A DNA stretch of 64,000 nucleotides, from contig NC_053036.3 in the NCBI RefSeq assembly GCF_002575655.3, positions 162,416,627 through 162,480,626 on the forward strand, written 5' to 3'. Position numbers and translations under genes: made by a program. The DNA comes from Aegilops tauschii subsp. strangulata (lineage: Eukaryota > Streptophyta > Magnoliopsida > Poales > Poaceae). The notes below the pieces were generated by a model that worked only from the letters and a program-made list of their open reading frames with translations, was not told the DNA's origin and did not search any database. Below are positions 34,325 to 47,465 of the stretch, one piece after another (positions within the stretch are counted from its first letter, which is position 1; every line of letters starts with the position of its first letter).

Positions 34325-35806
34325 TGATAACCCACAAGTATAGGGGATCGTTTGTAGCCTTCTTCAATAAAAAAGAGTGTCAAACCGAACGAGGAGCTAA
34401 AGGTAGAACAAATATTCCCTCAAGTTCTATCAACCACAGATACAACTCTACGCACACTTGACTTTTGCTTTACCTAGAACAAGTATGAAACTATTTTGCA
34501 AGAATAAAACTACGAGTACTTTGCGAGAATAAATCTATGAATAAATTGCAAGACAATAAAAGTAGATAGCTTTTGTCAACAAGAAAGTCATTTGTCCCTA
34601 GGCAATCGATAACTAGACCGGTAATCATTCTTGCAATTTTATATGAGGGAGAGGCATGAGCTAACATACTTTCTCTACTTAGATCATATGCACTTATGAT
34701 TGGAATTCTAGCAAGCATTCGCAGCTACCAAAGATCATTAAGGTCGTGAAACCCAACCATAGTACTAAGTATAAAGTCCTCTTTACTCCCATACGCATAG
34801 CCCACTTACTCGGGTCTGTGTATTCTGTCACTCACGCCACCCACCATAAGCAAACCATGAACGCATTGCAACACCGTACAGTGGGGATCCCTCCGTTTGC
34901 GCGAGACAGAGGGCACCATAGGACAACACCAGAAATAAAATATACAATCATACCAACGAAGATCAGATTAACCCAAAGGACAAAACAGATCTACTCAAAC
35001 GTCATAAGATAACCATAGATCATTGGGAAATAATATATGGAGTTGAGCACCATGTTTAAGTAGAGATTACAACAGAGAGAAGGGGTGTGACACCGCTGCA
35101 TATAGGGGGAGAGAGTTGGTGTTGACGGTAGCAAGATTGTTGATGTAGATCGCCGTCCCGATCCTTGCCCCAGCGGCACTTCGGCGCCACCAGGAGATAG
35201 GGGAGAGAACCCCCCTCCTTCTTCTTCCTTGGCCTCCCACCTAGATGGGAGGAGAGTTCCCCCTCTGGTCCATGGCCTCCATGGCGGTGGAGGGGCGGAT
35301 CCCCTCTGAGATTGGATCTCCCTCTCTGTTCTCTTCTGTTTCGCGCTCCTCAGATCTGGGCAAAAACCATTTCTTATATTCCCAAAGATATGTAACTCCG
35401 ATTGCGCTGAGATTTTAACACTATTTTTCCGAATATAAGCTTCCTTGAGCCCGAAGTAGAGCTCCAACCCACGTTCGAGGAGGGCACAACCCAGCACCAC
35501 GCGCCAGGGGCCTGGGGCGCGCGCTGGTGTCTTGTGGTCACTGTGGCCCCCCGTTTGCATTGATTCCAAGTCCCAAAAATCACATATATTCCAAAATAAT
35601 TCTCCGTATTAATTTATTGCATTTGGACTTCGTTTGCTATGGATATTATGCGAAACAAAAACATGCAAAAAAACAGGAACTGGCACTGGGCACTGGATCA
35701 GTAGGTTAGTCCAATAAATCATATAAAATGTTGCCAGAAGTATGTAAAAGTTATATAATATTGGCATGAAACAATCAAAAATTATAGATACGGCAGAGAC
35801 GTATCA
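34325..35806 (-). mobile_element. Solo LTR, 1482 bp
   Basis: Starts tgataacccacaagtatagg and ends agagacgtatca, the same family as the LTRs at 43181 and 56984. There is no internal sequence on either side. The flanking five-base duplications are aagtt (34320-34324) and acatt (35807-35811), two substitutions apart; the host frame predicts acatt as the original. It was formed by LTR-LTR recombination after insertion into the gypsy polyprotein region. Confidence 0.8.
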
Positions 35807-35811
35807 ACATT

Positions 35812-38385
35812 CTCTTCAAACAATCAAAGGAAAAGGGCACTTCGAGAGCTCGGCCAACTCTACGAGGTGACAGCCGCACTACCATGGGCGGACACACCTA
35901 TTATCTTCGATCAAAAGGACGACCCAAGGTCCCGCCCCATCCACGCGCCCGCCGCACTAGTCCTTGACCCCATAATCGATAGCTTCAGGCTAACTAAAGT
36001 GTTGATGGATGGAGGCAGCGGCCTGAACCTCATTTATGAGGAAACGCTTAACAAAATGCAGCTCAACAGATCCCGCATCGAGCACAGCCATACCACATTC
36101 CGAGGAATTATACCCGGCGGGGAGGCGCACTGTTCTGGACGCATAACCTTTGACGTACTGTTTGGTACTACCGACAACTACTAATCCGAAACCTTATTAT
36201 TCCACATTGTGCCCTTCCACATCGGATACCACGCCCTATTGGGACATGAAGCATTCGCAAAATTCCAGGCCATACCACATTACGGGTACATCAAACTCAA
36301 AATGCCAGGGCCCAATGGTGTGATTTCGCTCACAAGCGATCCGAATACAGCCCTCGAAGCTGAAAATAAAACCGCATCGCTTGCCCTTGAGGCACTGTCT
36401 GAGGCCCTCGCAGCCGAAGAGTTAACAGCGCTCCGCACTATAGTTAACATGGAAGACGTGGTCCTGAGTAAAAGGCCAAAATCCACGTCATTCAAACCGG
36501 CAGACGAGATAGTAAAATTTCAAGTACACATGACAGACCCAAACAAAAAGGCGTCCGTTGGAGCATAGCTAGACCCCGCAGTTGATGAAGCACTGCGCGC
36601 GTTCTTACGTGAAAACTGGGACATATTCGCCTGGCACCCTTCGGATATGCCGGGCATCCCGCGAAGGTTGGCGGAGCACAGCGTGAACATCATAAAAGGC
36701 TTCAAGCCAGTCAAACAGACACTGTGTCGATTCTCCGAACCCAAATGACAGGCTATGGGTGAAGAATTGGCAAAGCTATTGGAGGCCGGATTCATCTGTG
36801 AAATCAAGCATCCTGAGTGGCTGGCAAATCTGGTCAAGGTACCCCAGAAGGACAAGTCCTGGCGGCTCTGCGTCGACGTCAAGGACCTAAACATGGCCTG
36901 CCCAAAGGATCCCCTCCCCTTACCTCGCATAGATCAGATCATCGATGCCACTGCCAGACACGACTCACTATGATTCCTCGACGCATACTCCGGATATCAC
37001 CAAATAAAGATGAAGGAGTCCAACCAAGTTGCAACCGCATTCATCACCCCCTACGGGCCATTCTGCTTTAACACGATGCCTTTCGGGTTAAAGAACAATG
37101 GAGCCACATACCAACGCATGATTCAAACATGCTTGGAAAACCAAATCGGCAAAACGGTCGAGGCATATGTAGACGGCACGGTCATTAAAACCAAAAAAGT
37201 CAATCAACTCATGGATGACCTTCGCTTGACCTTCAAAAATTTACGGGCTTACGATATACGGCTCAACCCAGACAAATGCGTCTTCGGAGTCCCCGCCGAC
37301 AAACTGCTCAGGTTGACCGTCTCCCATAGAGGAATTGAGGCCAATCCAGCTAAAATCAGGGCCCTGTCCGAGCTAGCAATACAAACGGAGCTCAAACACG
37401 TTCAGAAGGTAGCAGGTAGCATAGTGGCTTTAAGTCATTTCATCTCCCACCTCCGTGAAAAGGCACTGCCTCTCTACAGGCTACTCAAGAAGACAAAAAA
37501 CTTTGAGTGGACCAACGAAGCAACCGTGGCACTAGAGGAAATTAAAACACTCTTGGCAAGCAAACCTATCCTGGCCGCACCAGGTATCGGTGAACCTATG
37601 CTGCTGTATATATCAGCCACCAATCAAGTGGTGAGTGCGCTGCTCGTCGTAGAATGGGAATCAGAGGGCCACAAGTTCCAGGTGCAAAAACTAGTCTACT
37701 ATGTGTCAAAGATCCTCCCACCGTGAAAATCCCGATACCCACACTACCAAAAGATAGCATATACGGTCTTTATGGCATCCTGAAAACTGCGGCAATACTT
37801 TCAAGAGTGTTCGGTGATAGTGGTATCTGAGGTGCCCCTAAATGATATAATCAATAACAGGGACGCCACGGGCCGCATTGCTAAATGGGCCATAGAGCTC
37901 CTTCCCTTCGAGATCGTATCCAAACTACACATGAGCTATTAAATCCTAGGTGGTGGCTGATTTTCTATCCGAATGGACCGAAGCCAAACTCCGCATGGAA
38001 TATAATACATATGCACATTGGACGATGTACTTTGACAGCTCTAAAATGCTATCCGGACTGGGGGTTGGGGTGATCCTAATATCCCCCACAGGCGACAATA
38101 TCCGGTACGTTCTAGAAATCATGTACACGGATTCCAATAACGTAGCCGGATATGAGGCACTGTTGCATGGTCTTAGGATGGCAACGTCGATGTGTGTTCA
38201 GTGGTTAGAGGTGCGAGGAGATTCAAACCTCGCCATCTCCCAGGTCAACAGCGAATTTAATGCCAAAGACCCGAAAACGGCGGCGTACAGGGACGCTGTC
38301 CTCAGGATGTCATCCCGATTCGAGGGTCTAGAATTCCATCATGTCTCTAGTGACAGTAACTATGCCGCGAATGTTGGGTATTTTA
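35812..38385 (+). pseudogene. Protease, RT and RNase H of the plus-strand gypsy element
   Basis: The frame 35867-38385 encodes a retropepsin-like segment (VLMDGGSGLNLIYEETL), a linker, then RT with VPQKDKSWRLCVDVKDLN, FLDAYSGYHQIKMKES, PFGLKNNGATYQRMI and VEAYVDGTVIKTKK. The catalytic YxDD box is YVDG here (37166-37177), so the second Asp is lost. An RT-connection region follows (HFISHLREKALPLYRLLKK), then RNase H with TMYFDSSKMLSGLGVGVIL and YEALLHGLRMA. In-frame stops lie at 36182, 36566, 36746, 36971 and 37724, with others after 37770. The integrase is missing. Dead by several criteria. Confidence 0.8.
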
Positions 38386-40580
38386 CAGATGCTGGCTTTT
38401 CATAAGTTTAGCACAAAATATGGGCTTGAATATGAGATATATAGTAGCTACATTCTATGAATCATTTTCTACTCATGTTGATGTCCCTAAGGAGAAGTGG
38501 TTTAAATTTCATCCACCTACTGAAGAACCTTATAAGGAACCTACTATTGCTAAAACTGAAACAATCATTTATAATGTCGATCTAGTTATGCCTACTACTT
38601 ATATTGAAAACCCCCTTTTCCTGTTAGGATTAAGGAACATGCTAAGGCCAGAACTGTGGTTCATAAGAGTAATATTTGAACACCCAAACCCTCTAAACAA
38701 ATAAAAGTGGAACCTAATATTGCAATGACTAAAGATCTATTGGTTGATAATATTTATGGGCATGTTATTTACTTCTGTTCTGAAGATGCTAGAATTGCTA
38801 AACCTGTTAGAAGTCAACAAGACATGCTAGATAAGAATAAGCCTGAAGTTTCTGTTAAGATTGGAGATCATTGCTATCATGGTTTATGTGATATGGGTGC
38901 TAGTATAAGTGCTATTCCGTTCTCTTTATACCAAAAAGTTATGAATGATATTGCACCTGTTGAGATTGAAGATATTGATGTTACTATTAAACTTGCAAAT
39001 AGAGATACTATTTGACCACTTGGGATTATTAGAGATGTTGAAGACTTGTGTGGTAAGATCAAATACCTTACTGATTTTCTTGTTCTTGGATCACAACAAG
39101 ATAATTTATGTCCCATTATATTCGGTTGACCTTTCTTGATTACTGTTAATGCTGACATAGATTGTGTTAAACAAAAGGTTAGAGTCAAGTTTGGTGATGT
39201 ATCTCATGAATTTAATTTCTCCAAGTTTAGTAAGCAACCTCATGATAAAGAATTGCCTAGTAAAGATGACATCATTGGTCTTACTTCTATTGTTGTGTCT
39301 CCTACTGATCCTTTAGAACAATATTTGCTAGACCATGAAAATGATATGCATATGAATGAAAGAAGTGAAATAGATGAGGTTTTCTTTAAATAGGCACCTA
39401 TCCTTAATTTGCCTGTTGGAACTTTGGGAGATCCTCTCCCACCTAAGAGTGATCCTGTGTTCGAATTGAAGAAACTTCCTGATATATTGAAATATGCTTA
39501 TCTTGATGAAAAGAAAATATATCCTGTTATTATCCATGCTAACCTTTCGAGCACGAAGAGAAAAGATTACTTAAAACTTTGACAAAGCATCCTGCTGCAA
39601 TCAGATATACTCTTGATGATCTTAAGGGCATTAGTCCCACTTTATGTGAACACAAGATTAATACGGAACCTTGACGCTAAACCAATTGTTGATCATCCAT
39701 GCCGTTTGAATCCCAAGATGAAGGATGCGGTAAGAATTGAAATATTAAAGCTTCTGGAAGTGGGTATCATTTATCCTATAGCTGATAGTAGATGGGTAAG
39801 TCATGTTCATTGTGTCCCTAAGAAAGGAGGCATTACTGTTGTTCCTAATGGCAAAAATGAACTTATCCCACAAAGAATCGCAACTCGTTATAGGATGGTG
39901 ATCGATTTTAGAAAATTAAACAATGCTACTAGAAAAGAACATTACCCTTTTCCTTTCATTGATCAAATGTTAGAAAGATTGTCTAAGCCCACACATTTTT
40001 GCTTCCTAGATGGCTATTCTGATGTTTCTCAAATACCTGTATCACAAGAAGATCAAAAGAAAAATACTTTTACTTGTCCTTATGGAACTTATTCTTATAG
40101 ATGTATGGCTTTTGGTTTATGTAATGCACCCGCACTTTTCAAAGATGTATGACTACTATATCCTCTGATTTCTATGAGAAAATTGTTGAGCTATTCATGG
40201 ATGATTTTGACATTTATGGAACTTCTTTGGATGATTGCTTAAACAACCTTGACTAAGTTTTGCAGAGATGTGAAGAGACCAATCTCGTCTTGAACTAGGA
40301 GAAGTGCCATTTTATGGTCAATGAAAGTATAGTCCTTGGTCATAAAATTTCTCAGAGAGGTATGGAAGCAGATAAAGCTAAAATTGATGCAATTTAGAAA
40401 ATGCCATGCCGTTATCGGAGGTATAAGAAGTTTCCTTGGTCATGCTGGTTTTTATAGAAGGTTTATAAAAGAATTTTCTAAAATCTCTAGGCCCCTCACT
40501 AATCTCCTACAAAAAGATGTTCCATTAATTTTTTATGATGATTGTGTAGAAGTCTTTGAAGTACTTAAGAAAGATTGGTG
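38386..40580 (+). pseudogene. Athila-like Ty3-gypsy fragment: protease and RT
   Basis: An AT-rich coding style unlike the preceding element begins at about 38386. The segments are a protease-like VKIGDHCYHGLCDMGASISA (38850-38910, DMGAS replacing DxGAS), a spacer, and RT with PKKGGITVVPNGKNELIPQR, GYRMVIDFRK-type text (here RYRMVIDFRKLN), FPFIDQMLERLSKP and CFLDGYSDVSQIPV. After a frameshift near 40148 it continues with FMDDFDIYG, LGHKIS, GIRSFLGHAGFYRRF and SRPLTNLLQKDVP. It stops at about 40580 without RNase H or integrase. Stops at 39013, 39127 and 39391 and several shifts show decay. The left junction lies in the RNase H of the previous element. Confidence 0.75.
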
Positions 40581-41094
40581 GAGTAATAGTAGTAGATGCA
40601 AGCAGGAGTCGGTCTACTTGTCTCAGACGTGATGCCTATATACATGATCACTACCTTGGATGTCGTCATGACTGTGCAATTTTCTATCAATTGCCCCAAC
40701 AGTAATTTTTTCACCCACCGTATGTTATGTGTTCAAGAGAGAAACCTCTAGTGAAAACTATGGCCCCCGTGTCCACTTTAATCATATTATAAAATCCAAA
40801 ATAGATTTGTTGCGCTTTTATTTTGTTTTACATTTTATCAATCTACATATACAAGATTTGATCCTTGCAAGTAACAAGTTCAAGGGGATTGACAACCCTC
40901 TTGCCCACGTTGGGTGCAAGTATTTGCTTTTGTGTGTGCAGGTGTTGTTCATGAGGCTTTGCATGATTCTCCTATTGGTTCGATAAACCTTGGTTCTCAC
41001 TGAGGGAAATTCTTATCTGTACTGCATTGCATCTACCCTCCTCTTCGGGGGAAAATCCCAACGCAACTCACAAGTAGCAAAGAGCATCAAGTTT
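40581..41094 (+). mobile_element. Non-coding retrotransposon fragment (LTR or leader)
   Basis: Sequence such as 'tcggtctacttgtctcagac', 'gatgcctatatacatgatc', 'ggggattgacaaccctcttg' and 'accttggttctcactgaggg' is recognised from memory as a common Triticeae LTR or leader segment. No LTR boundary could be set. It joins the Athila-like RT to the copia gag. Confidence 0.45.
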
Positions 41095-43048
41095 TGATGG
41101 TCAAAAGACCACAAGTTTCAAGATGGACAAGGTAAAGAAAGGGAACTTCAAGAAGAATGGCAAGCCAGTTGCCGCTCCCATGAAGAAACCCAAGGCTGGT
41201 CCCAAACCTGAGATTGAGTGCTTCTATTGCAAGGGGAATGACCACTGGAAACAGAAGTGCCCCAAGTACTTGGAAGATAAGAAGGTTGGAGACATCAACA
41301 AAGGTATGTTTGATATACATGTTATTGATGTGTACCTTACTAGTTCTTATAGTAGCGTCTGGGTATTTGATACCGGTTCGGTTGCTAATATTTGCAACTC
41401 GAAATAGGAGCTGTGGAATAAACGGAGGCTAGCTAAGGACGAGGTGATGATGCGCATTGGAAATGGCTCCAGGGTTGATGTGATCGCCGTTGACACGCTC
41501 CCTCTATGTCTACCTTCCAGATTAGTTTTAAACCTGAATAATTGTTATTTGGTGCCCGCGTTAAGCATGAACATTATATCTGGATCTTGTTTATTGCGAG
41601 ACAGTTATTCATTAAAGTAAGAGAATAATGGTTGTTCTATTTATATGAATAATATCTTTTTGTTCACACACCCAATGTGAATGGCTTATTCTTGTTGAAT
41701 CTCGATCGTAGTGATACACATGTTCATAATATTGATGCCGAAAGATGCAAAGTTAATGATGATAGTATCACATACTTGTGGCACTACTGCTTAGGTAATT
41801 TTGGTGTAAAGCGCATGAAGAAACTCCATACAGATGGACTTTTGGAATCACTTGACTTTGAATCATTTGATACATGCGAACCATGCCTCATGGTAAAGAT
41901 GACTAAAACCTTGTTTTCCGGCACAATGGAGCAGGCAAGTGACTTGTTGGAAATAATATATAACGATGTATGCGGTTCAATGAGTGTTGAAGCACGTGGT
42001 GGATATCACTATTTTTTGACCTTAACAGATGATTTAAGTAGATATGGGTATATTTACTTAATGAAACACAAACATTTGAAAAGTTAAAGTAGTTTCGGAG
42101 TGAAGTAGAGAATCATCGTAACAAGAAGATAAAATTTCTATGATCTAATCGTGGAGGTGAATATCTGAGTTAAGAGTTTATCACGCATTTAAGACAGTGT
42201 GGAATTGTTTCACAACTCATGCCACCTGGAACACCACAGTGTAATGGTGTGTCCAAACGTCGTAATCATACTCTATTCAATATGGTGCGTTCTATGATGT
42301 CTCTTACCGATTTGCCACTACCGTTTTAGGGTTATGCATTAGAGACCGCCTCATTCACTTTAAATAGGGCATCGTATAAATCCTTTGAGATGACACCGTA
42401 TGAGTTATTGTTTGGCAAGAAACCTAAGTTGTAATTTCTTAAAGTTTGGGGATCCGAAGCTTATGTCAAGAGGCTTTAGCCTGATAAGCTCGAACGCAAA
42501 ACAGAGAAGTGCGTCTTCATAGGATACCCTAAAGAGATCATTTGGTATACCTTCTATCATAGATCTGGGGGCAAGATCTTATTGCCAAGAATGGATCCAT
42601 TCTAGAGAAGGGGTTTCTCTTGAAAGAAGTGAGTGAGAGCAAAGTAGAGGTTGATGAGGTAATCATACCTTCTCGCGAGTTGGAAAGTAGTACATCATAG
42701 AAAGAAGTTCCTGTGATGCCTACACCAGCTGGAGAGGAAGCAAATGATGATGATCATGAAACTTTGAACCAATCTACTACTAAACTTTGTAGGTTGACAA
42801 GGACACATACTGCCCTTGAATGGCATGGTAATCCTGTCCTGGAAGTCACGTTGGTGGACAACGGTGAACCTAAAAACTATGAAGAAGTAATGATGAGCCC
42901 GGATTCTGAAAAATGGCTTGAGGCCATGAAATCCGATATGGGATCCATGTATGAAAACCAAGTATGGACTTTGGTAGACTTACCTGATGACCGAAAAGCC
43001 ATTGTGAACAAATGGATCATAAGAAGAAGACTACCGATATTGGTAATG
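41095..43048 (+). pseudogene. Ty1-copia (BARE/Angela-like) fragment: gag end, protease, integrase, RT start
   Basis: Order of domains: a CCHC knuckle CFYCKGNDHWKQKCPKY (about 41219), protease VWVFDTGSVANICNS (41359), GAG-preintegrase YLWHYCLGNFGVKRMKKLH with TCEPCLMVKM, integrase core with IYNDVCGSM and LTDDLSRYGYIYLM, then broken integrase. From 42830 the RT start follows: LEAMKSDMGSMYENQVWTLV and AIVNKWI. Copia order (integrase before RT) is clear. The preintegrase zinc motif has Asn where the second His is expected (LGN). Stops and frameshifts occur at 41405, 41617 and after 42085. The RT is cut at 43048 by a CACTA terminus, and the remainder was not found in the window. Confidence 0.8.
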
Positions 43049-43180
43049 CACTACTGCAGGATGCTGCTAACGCGGCACTATGATGAGACACCCTTCGACG
43101 AAACTGTGTGCGATGCAATAATCGCAAACGGTGGTGTAAAAAACCGTCAAAAAAGGTGCAAAACGTTTGCGATGACGGAT

Positions 43181-44673
43181 TGATAACCCACAAGTATAGG
43201 GGATCAATTGTAGCCTCTTTCGAGAAGTAAGAGTGTCGAACCCAACGAGGAGCTAAAGGTAGAACAAATATTCCCTCAAGTTCTATCGACCACCGATACA
43301 ACTCTACGCACGCTTAATGTTCGCTTTACCTAGAACAAGTATGAAACTAGAAGTACTTTGTAGGTGTTGTTAGATATGTTGCAAGATAATAAAGAGCACG
43401 CAAATAAAATCTAGGGGCTGTTTAGATAAAGATGAAATAAAGTTAGTATAGCGAGTGTGGAAAACTGGTGGTAGGAGTTACGAAATTGTCCCTAAGCAAT
43501 TGACTACTTTACTAAACCGATAGCAAGTTTTATTTGGGAGAGGCCACTGCTAGCATGTCATCCCTGACTTGGAATTCGATGCACTTATGATTGGAACTAT
43601 TAGCAAGCATCCGCAACTACTAACGTTCATTAAGGTAAAACCCAACCATAGCATTAAGATATATTGGTCTCCCTTCAATCCCGTATGCATCAATTTCTAT
43701 GCTAGGTTGAAGCTTCTGTCACTCTTGCCCTCCAATACATAGTCCTATCAGAATACAACTAACCCTATGGTGTGATCCACGCGCGCGCTCATATGATGGG
43801 CACCAAAGGATAGCAACATAACCACAAGCAAATTAAATCAATCATAGCAATTCACCAATTACCGATAGGACAATGAAAATCTACTCAGACATCATAGGAT
43901 GGCAACACGTCATTGGGTAATAATATGAAGCATAAAGCACCATGTTCAAGTAGAGGGTACAACAGGTTGCGGGAGAGTGGATCACTATAGATAGATGGGG
44001 GAAGGTGATGGAGATGTTGGTGAAGATGACGTAGGTGTTGGTGTAGATCGTGGTGATGATGATGGCCCCGGCAGCGTTCCGACACCACCGGAAGCGAGGG
44101 GGAGAGAGCCCCCCTCCTTCTTCTTCTTCCTTGACCTTCTCCCTAGATGGGAGAAGGGTTTCCCCTGTAGTCCATGGTCTCCATGGCGTGGGAGGGGCGA
44201 GAGCCCCTCCGAGATTGGATCTGTCTCTCTGTCTCTCTCTGTTTCTGCGTTCTGGATTCTGCCCCTTCACCATTTCTTTTATAACCGGAGATCCATAACT
44301 CCGATTGGATTGAAATTTGAACACGATTTTTTCCGGATATTAGCTTTCTTGGGCGAAAGAAGGGCTCCAATCGCCTTACGGGGTGTCCACAAGGGTCAGG
44401 GGCGCGCCCCCTGCCTCGTGGCCCCCTCGGGCATCGTCTCGCGATGATTCCACTTCCCAAAAATCAGATATATTCAAAAAAAATCTTCGTCAGTTTTTAT
44501 TCTGTTTGGAGTCCGTTTGATATGGATTTTCTGCAACAAACAGGAACTGGCACTGGGCACTGGATCAATATGTTAGTCCCAAAAATAGTATAAAAGGTTG
44601 CCAAAAGTATATGAAAGTTGTATAATATTGGCATGGAACAATCAAAAATTATAGATACGACGGAGACGTATCA
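43181..44673 (-). repeat. 3' LTR of the 1.5-kb-LTR element
   Basis: On the minus strand it runs TGATACGTCTCCGTCG to the complement of tgataacccacaag. It holds a GC-rich block (44000-44240) that gives open frames on both strands, which are not genes because they recur in every LTR copy with frame changes. Confidence 0.9.
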
Positions 44674-46631
44674 GCATCCCCAAGCTTAATTCCTTCTCGT
44701 CCTCGAGTAGGTAAATGATAAAAAAGATAATTTTTGATGTGGAATGCTACCTAGCATAATCTTGATCATGTAATCTAATCATGGCATGAATATTAAGACA
44801 CGAGTGATTCAAAGCAATAGTCTATCATTTGACATTAAGACAATAATACTTCAAGCATACTAATAAAGCAATCATGTCTTTTCAAAATAACATGGCCAAA
44901 GAAAGTTATCCCTACAAAATCATATAGTCTGTCTATGCTCCATCTTCACCACACAAAGCTTTCAAATCTTGCACAACCCCGATGACAAGCCAAGCAATTG
45001 TTTCATACTTTTGGCATTCTCAAACCTTTTCAACTTTCACGCAATACATGAGCGTGAGCCATGGAGATAGCACTATAGGTGGAATAGAATATGATGGTGA
45101 AGGTTGTGTGGAGAAGACAAAAAGGATAAAGTCTCACATCGACGCGGCTAATCAACGGGCTATGGAGATGCCCATCAATTGATGTCAATGCGAGGAGTAG
45201 GGACTGCCATGCAACAGATGCACTAAGAGCTATAAGTGTATGAAAGCTCAAACTGGAAACTAAGTGGGTGTGCATCCAACTTGCTTGCTCATGAAGACCT
45301 CAGACATTTGAGGAAGCCCATCATCAGAATATACAAGCCAAGTTCTATAATGAAAATTCCCACTAGTATATGAAAGTGATAACTCAAGAGACTCTCTATA
45401 TGAAGAACATGATGCTACTCTAAAGCACAAGTGTGGTAAAAGGATAGTAGCATTGCCCCTTCTGTATTTTTCTCTCAATTTTTTTGCCCTTTTTTTGTTT
45501 TTTGGGCCTTCTCTTTTTTTGGCCTTTCTCTTTTTTTATTTTTTTTCGTCCGGAGTCTCATCCTGACTTGTGGGGGAATCATAGTCCTCCATCATCCTTT
45601 CCTCGCTGGGGCAATGCTCTAATAATGATGATCATCACACTTTTTTTTACTCACAACTCAATAATACAACTCGATGCTAGAACAAAGATATGACTCTATA
45701 TGAATGCCTCCGGTGGTGTACCAGGATGTGCAACGATCTAGCGTAGCAATGACATAAAAAACGGACAAGCCATGAAAACATCATGCTAGCTATCTTACGA
45801 TCATGCAAAGCAATATGAAAATAAATGCTCAAGTCATGTATATGATGATGATGGAAGTTGCATGGCAATATATCTCGGAATGGCTATGGAAATGCCATGA
45901 TAGGTAGGTATGGTGGCTGTTTTGAGGAAGATATAAGGAGGTTTATGTGTGATAGAGCGTATCGTATCATGGGGTTTGGATGCACCGGCGAAGTTTGCAC
46001 CAACTCTCGAGGTGAGAAAGGGCAATGCACGGTACCGAAGAGGCTAGCAATCATGGAAGGGTGAGAGTGCGTATAATCCATGGACTCAACATTAGTCATA
46101 AAGAACTCACATACTTATTGCAAAAATCTATTAGTCATCGAAAAAAAGTACTACGCGCATGCTCCTAGGGGGATAGATTGGAAGGAAAAGACCATCGCTC
46201 GTCCCCGACCGCCACTCATAAGGAAGACAGTCAATAAATACCTCATGCTCCAACTTCGTTACATAACGGTTCACCATATGTGCATGCTACGGGAATCACA
46301 AACTTCAACACAAGTATTTCTACAATCCACAACTACCCACTAGCATGACTCTAATATCACCATATTTATATCGCAAAACTATTGCAAGGAATCAAACATA
46401 TCATATTCAGTGATCTACAAGTTTTATGTAGGATTTTATGACTAACCATGTGAATGACCAATTCCTGTCATCTCTCTAAATAGATATAAGTGAAGCAAGA
46501 GAGTTTAGTTATTTCTACAAAAGATATGCCGACGCTCTAACAAATATAAGTGAAGCAAAAGAGCATTCTACAAATGGCGGTTTTCTATGTGAAGAGAAAC
46601 AGGAAATCCAAACTTCAAATGATATAAGTGA

Positions 46632-46960
46632 CACTACTGAAATTTGCTTATTTGCCGTCTGCCTATTCTTTGCCGTCTGCTGGCGGACGGCAAAGAAGGT
46701 CTTTGCCGTCAGCTTGCAAAAAACGGACGGCAAAGAACTGGCTGATGGCAAAGAATGTCTTTGCCATCAGCCAATTCTTTGCCGTCTGCTAGCGGACGAC
46801 AAAGAATCTTTGCCGTCGGCTGGCGGACGGCAAAGAGAGAGGTGGGCCCCACTAACGAGCTGTTTAGAAAAAAACCTAACGGCCCCCCTCTTTGCCGTCT
46901 GCTAGCAGAAGGCAAAGAGCAAAAAAGCGGACGACAAAGGGGGCGGACGGCAAAGAGATA
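46632..46960. repeat. Left subterminal repeats of the complete CACTA element
   Basis: About ten copies of ctttgccgtctgc and ggacggcaaaga alternate in direct and inverted order over 330 bases. The right end (54140-54620) has the mirror arrangement. Such units are the expected binding sites of a CACTA subterminal-binding protein. Confidence 0.8.
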
Positions 46961-46984
46961 ACCTAACTAATGGCCGTCCCCCCA

Positions 46985-47465
46985 CCCTGCTCCCTCCCTC
47001 CCTCTCTCTCTCTCTTTCTGTCCTCCCCACCCCGACGACCACCGCCACCCGCCGCCGCCCCCGCCACCAGCCACCCGCCGCCACCCCACCACCCGCCGCC
47101 GCCACCCGTCCACCCACCGCCTCTCGCCCCGTCGCCCCGACCACCCGCCGCCCCCCCTTGCCCCGTCGCCCCACCACCCGCCGCCGCCCCCTCGCCCCGC
47201 ACCCCTCCCCTGCGGCGCCCCTTCCACGCCGGCCAGCCGCCCCCTCCCTCCCCTGCGTGGTCGTCCCCGCCCCGTCCCGCCGCGGCCTTCCCCTCCATCG
47301 GGCCGCCGCCGCCCCCACCCGCCGCGGCCTCCCCCTACACCAGGCCGCGGCTGCCCCCACCCGCCGCGGACTCCCCTCCACCGGGCCGGCGCCGCCCCCA
47401 CCCGCCGCGGCCTCCCCCTCCACCGGGCCGCCACCTCCCCCTCCACCGGCGATCCCCTGCGCAGG
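46985..47465 (+). other. Very GC-rich leader region
   Basis: Runs of ccgccgccccc and ccacccgccg occupy nearly 500 bases, and a gtgagtg donor-like site follows at 47464. Long Pro/Arg/Ala-rich open frames exist in several registers on both strands. This is expected from base composition and none is called as a gene. It may be the transcribed leader exon of the element, with the following 'ttagttttag' tract (47480-47640) in its first intron. Confidence 0.45.

Larger units (their letters stand above)
24114..38385 (+). mobile_element. Ty3-gypsy retrotransposon, decayed, with two nested insertions
   Basis: Visible parts in order: truncated 5' LTR (24114-24460), PBS (24461-24483), gag remnant (24506-25581 and 34028-34324), protease, RT and RNase H (35812-38385). 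The reading line is interrupted by a non-autonomous gypsy element at 25582-34022 and a solo LTR at 34325-35806; both junctions restore sense when removed. Integrase and 3' LTR are missing because another element abuts at about 38385. The LTR, PBS and gag start resemble those of the nested element and match what I recall as the Fatima group of Triticeae gypsy elements. Many in-frame stops show that it is dead. Confidence 0.8.

Noticed and set aside
35812..40580. Reverse transcriptase that might come from an integrated plant pararetrovirus
   Set aside because: The motifs and context (gypsy polyprotein with LTR, PBS and gag) fit LTR retrotransposons; no coat or movement protein is present.
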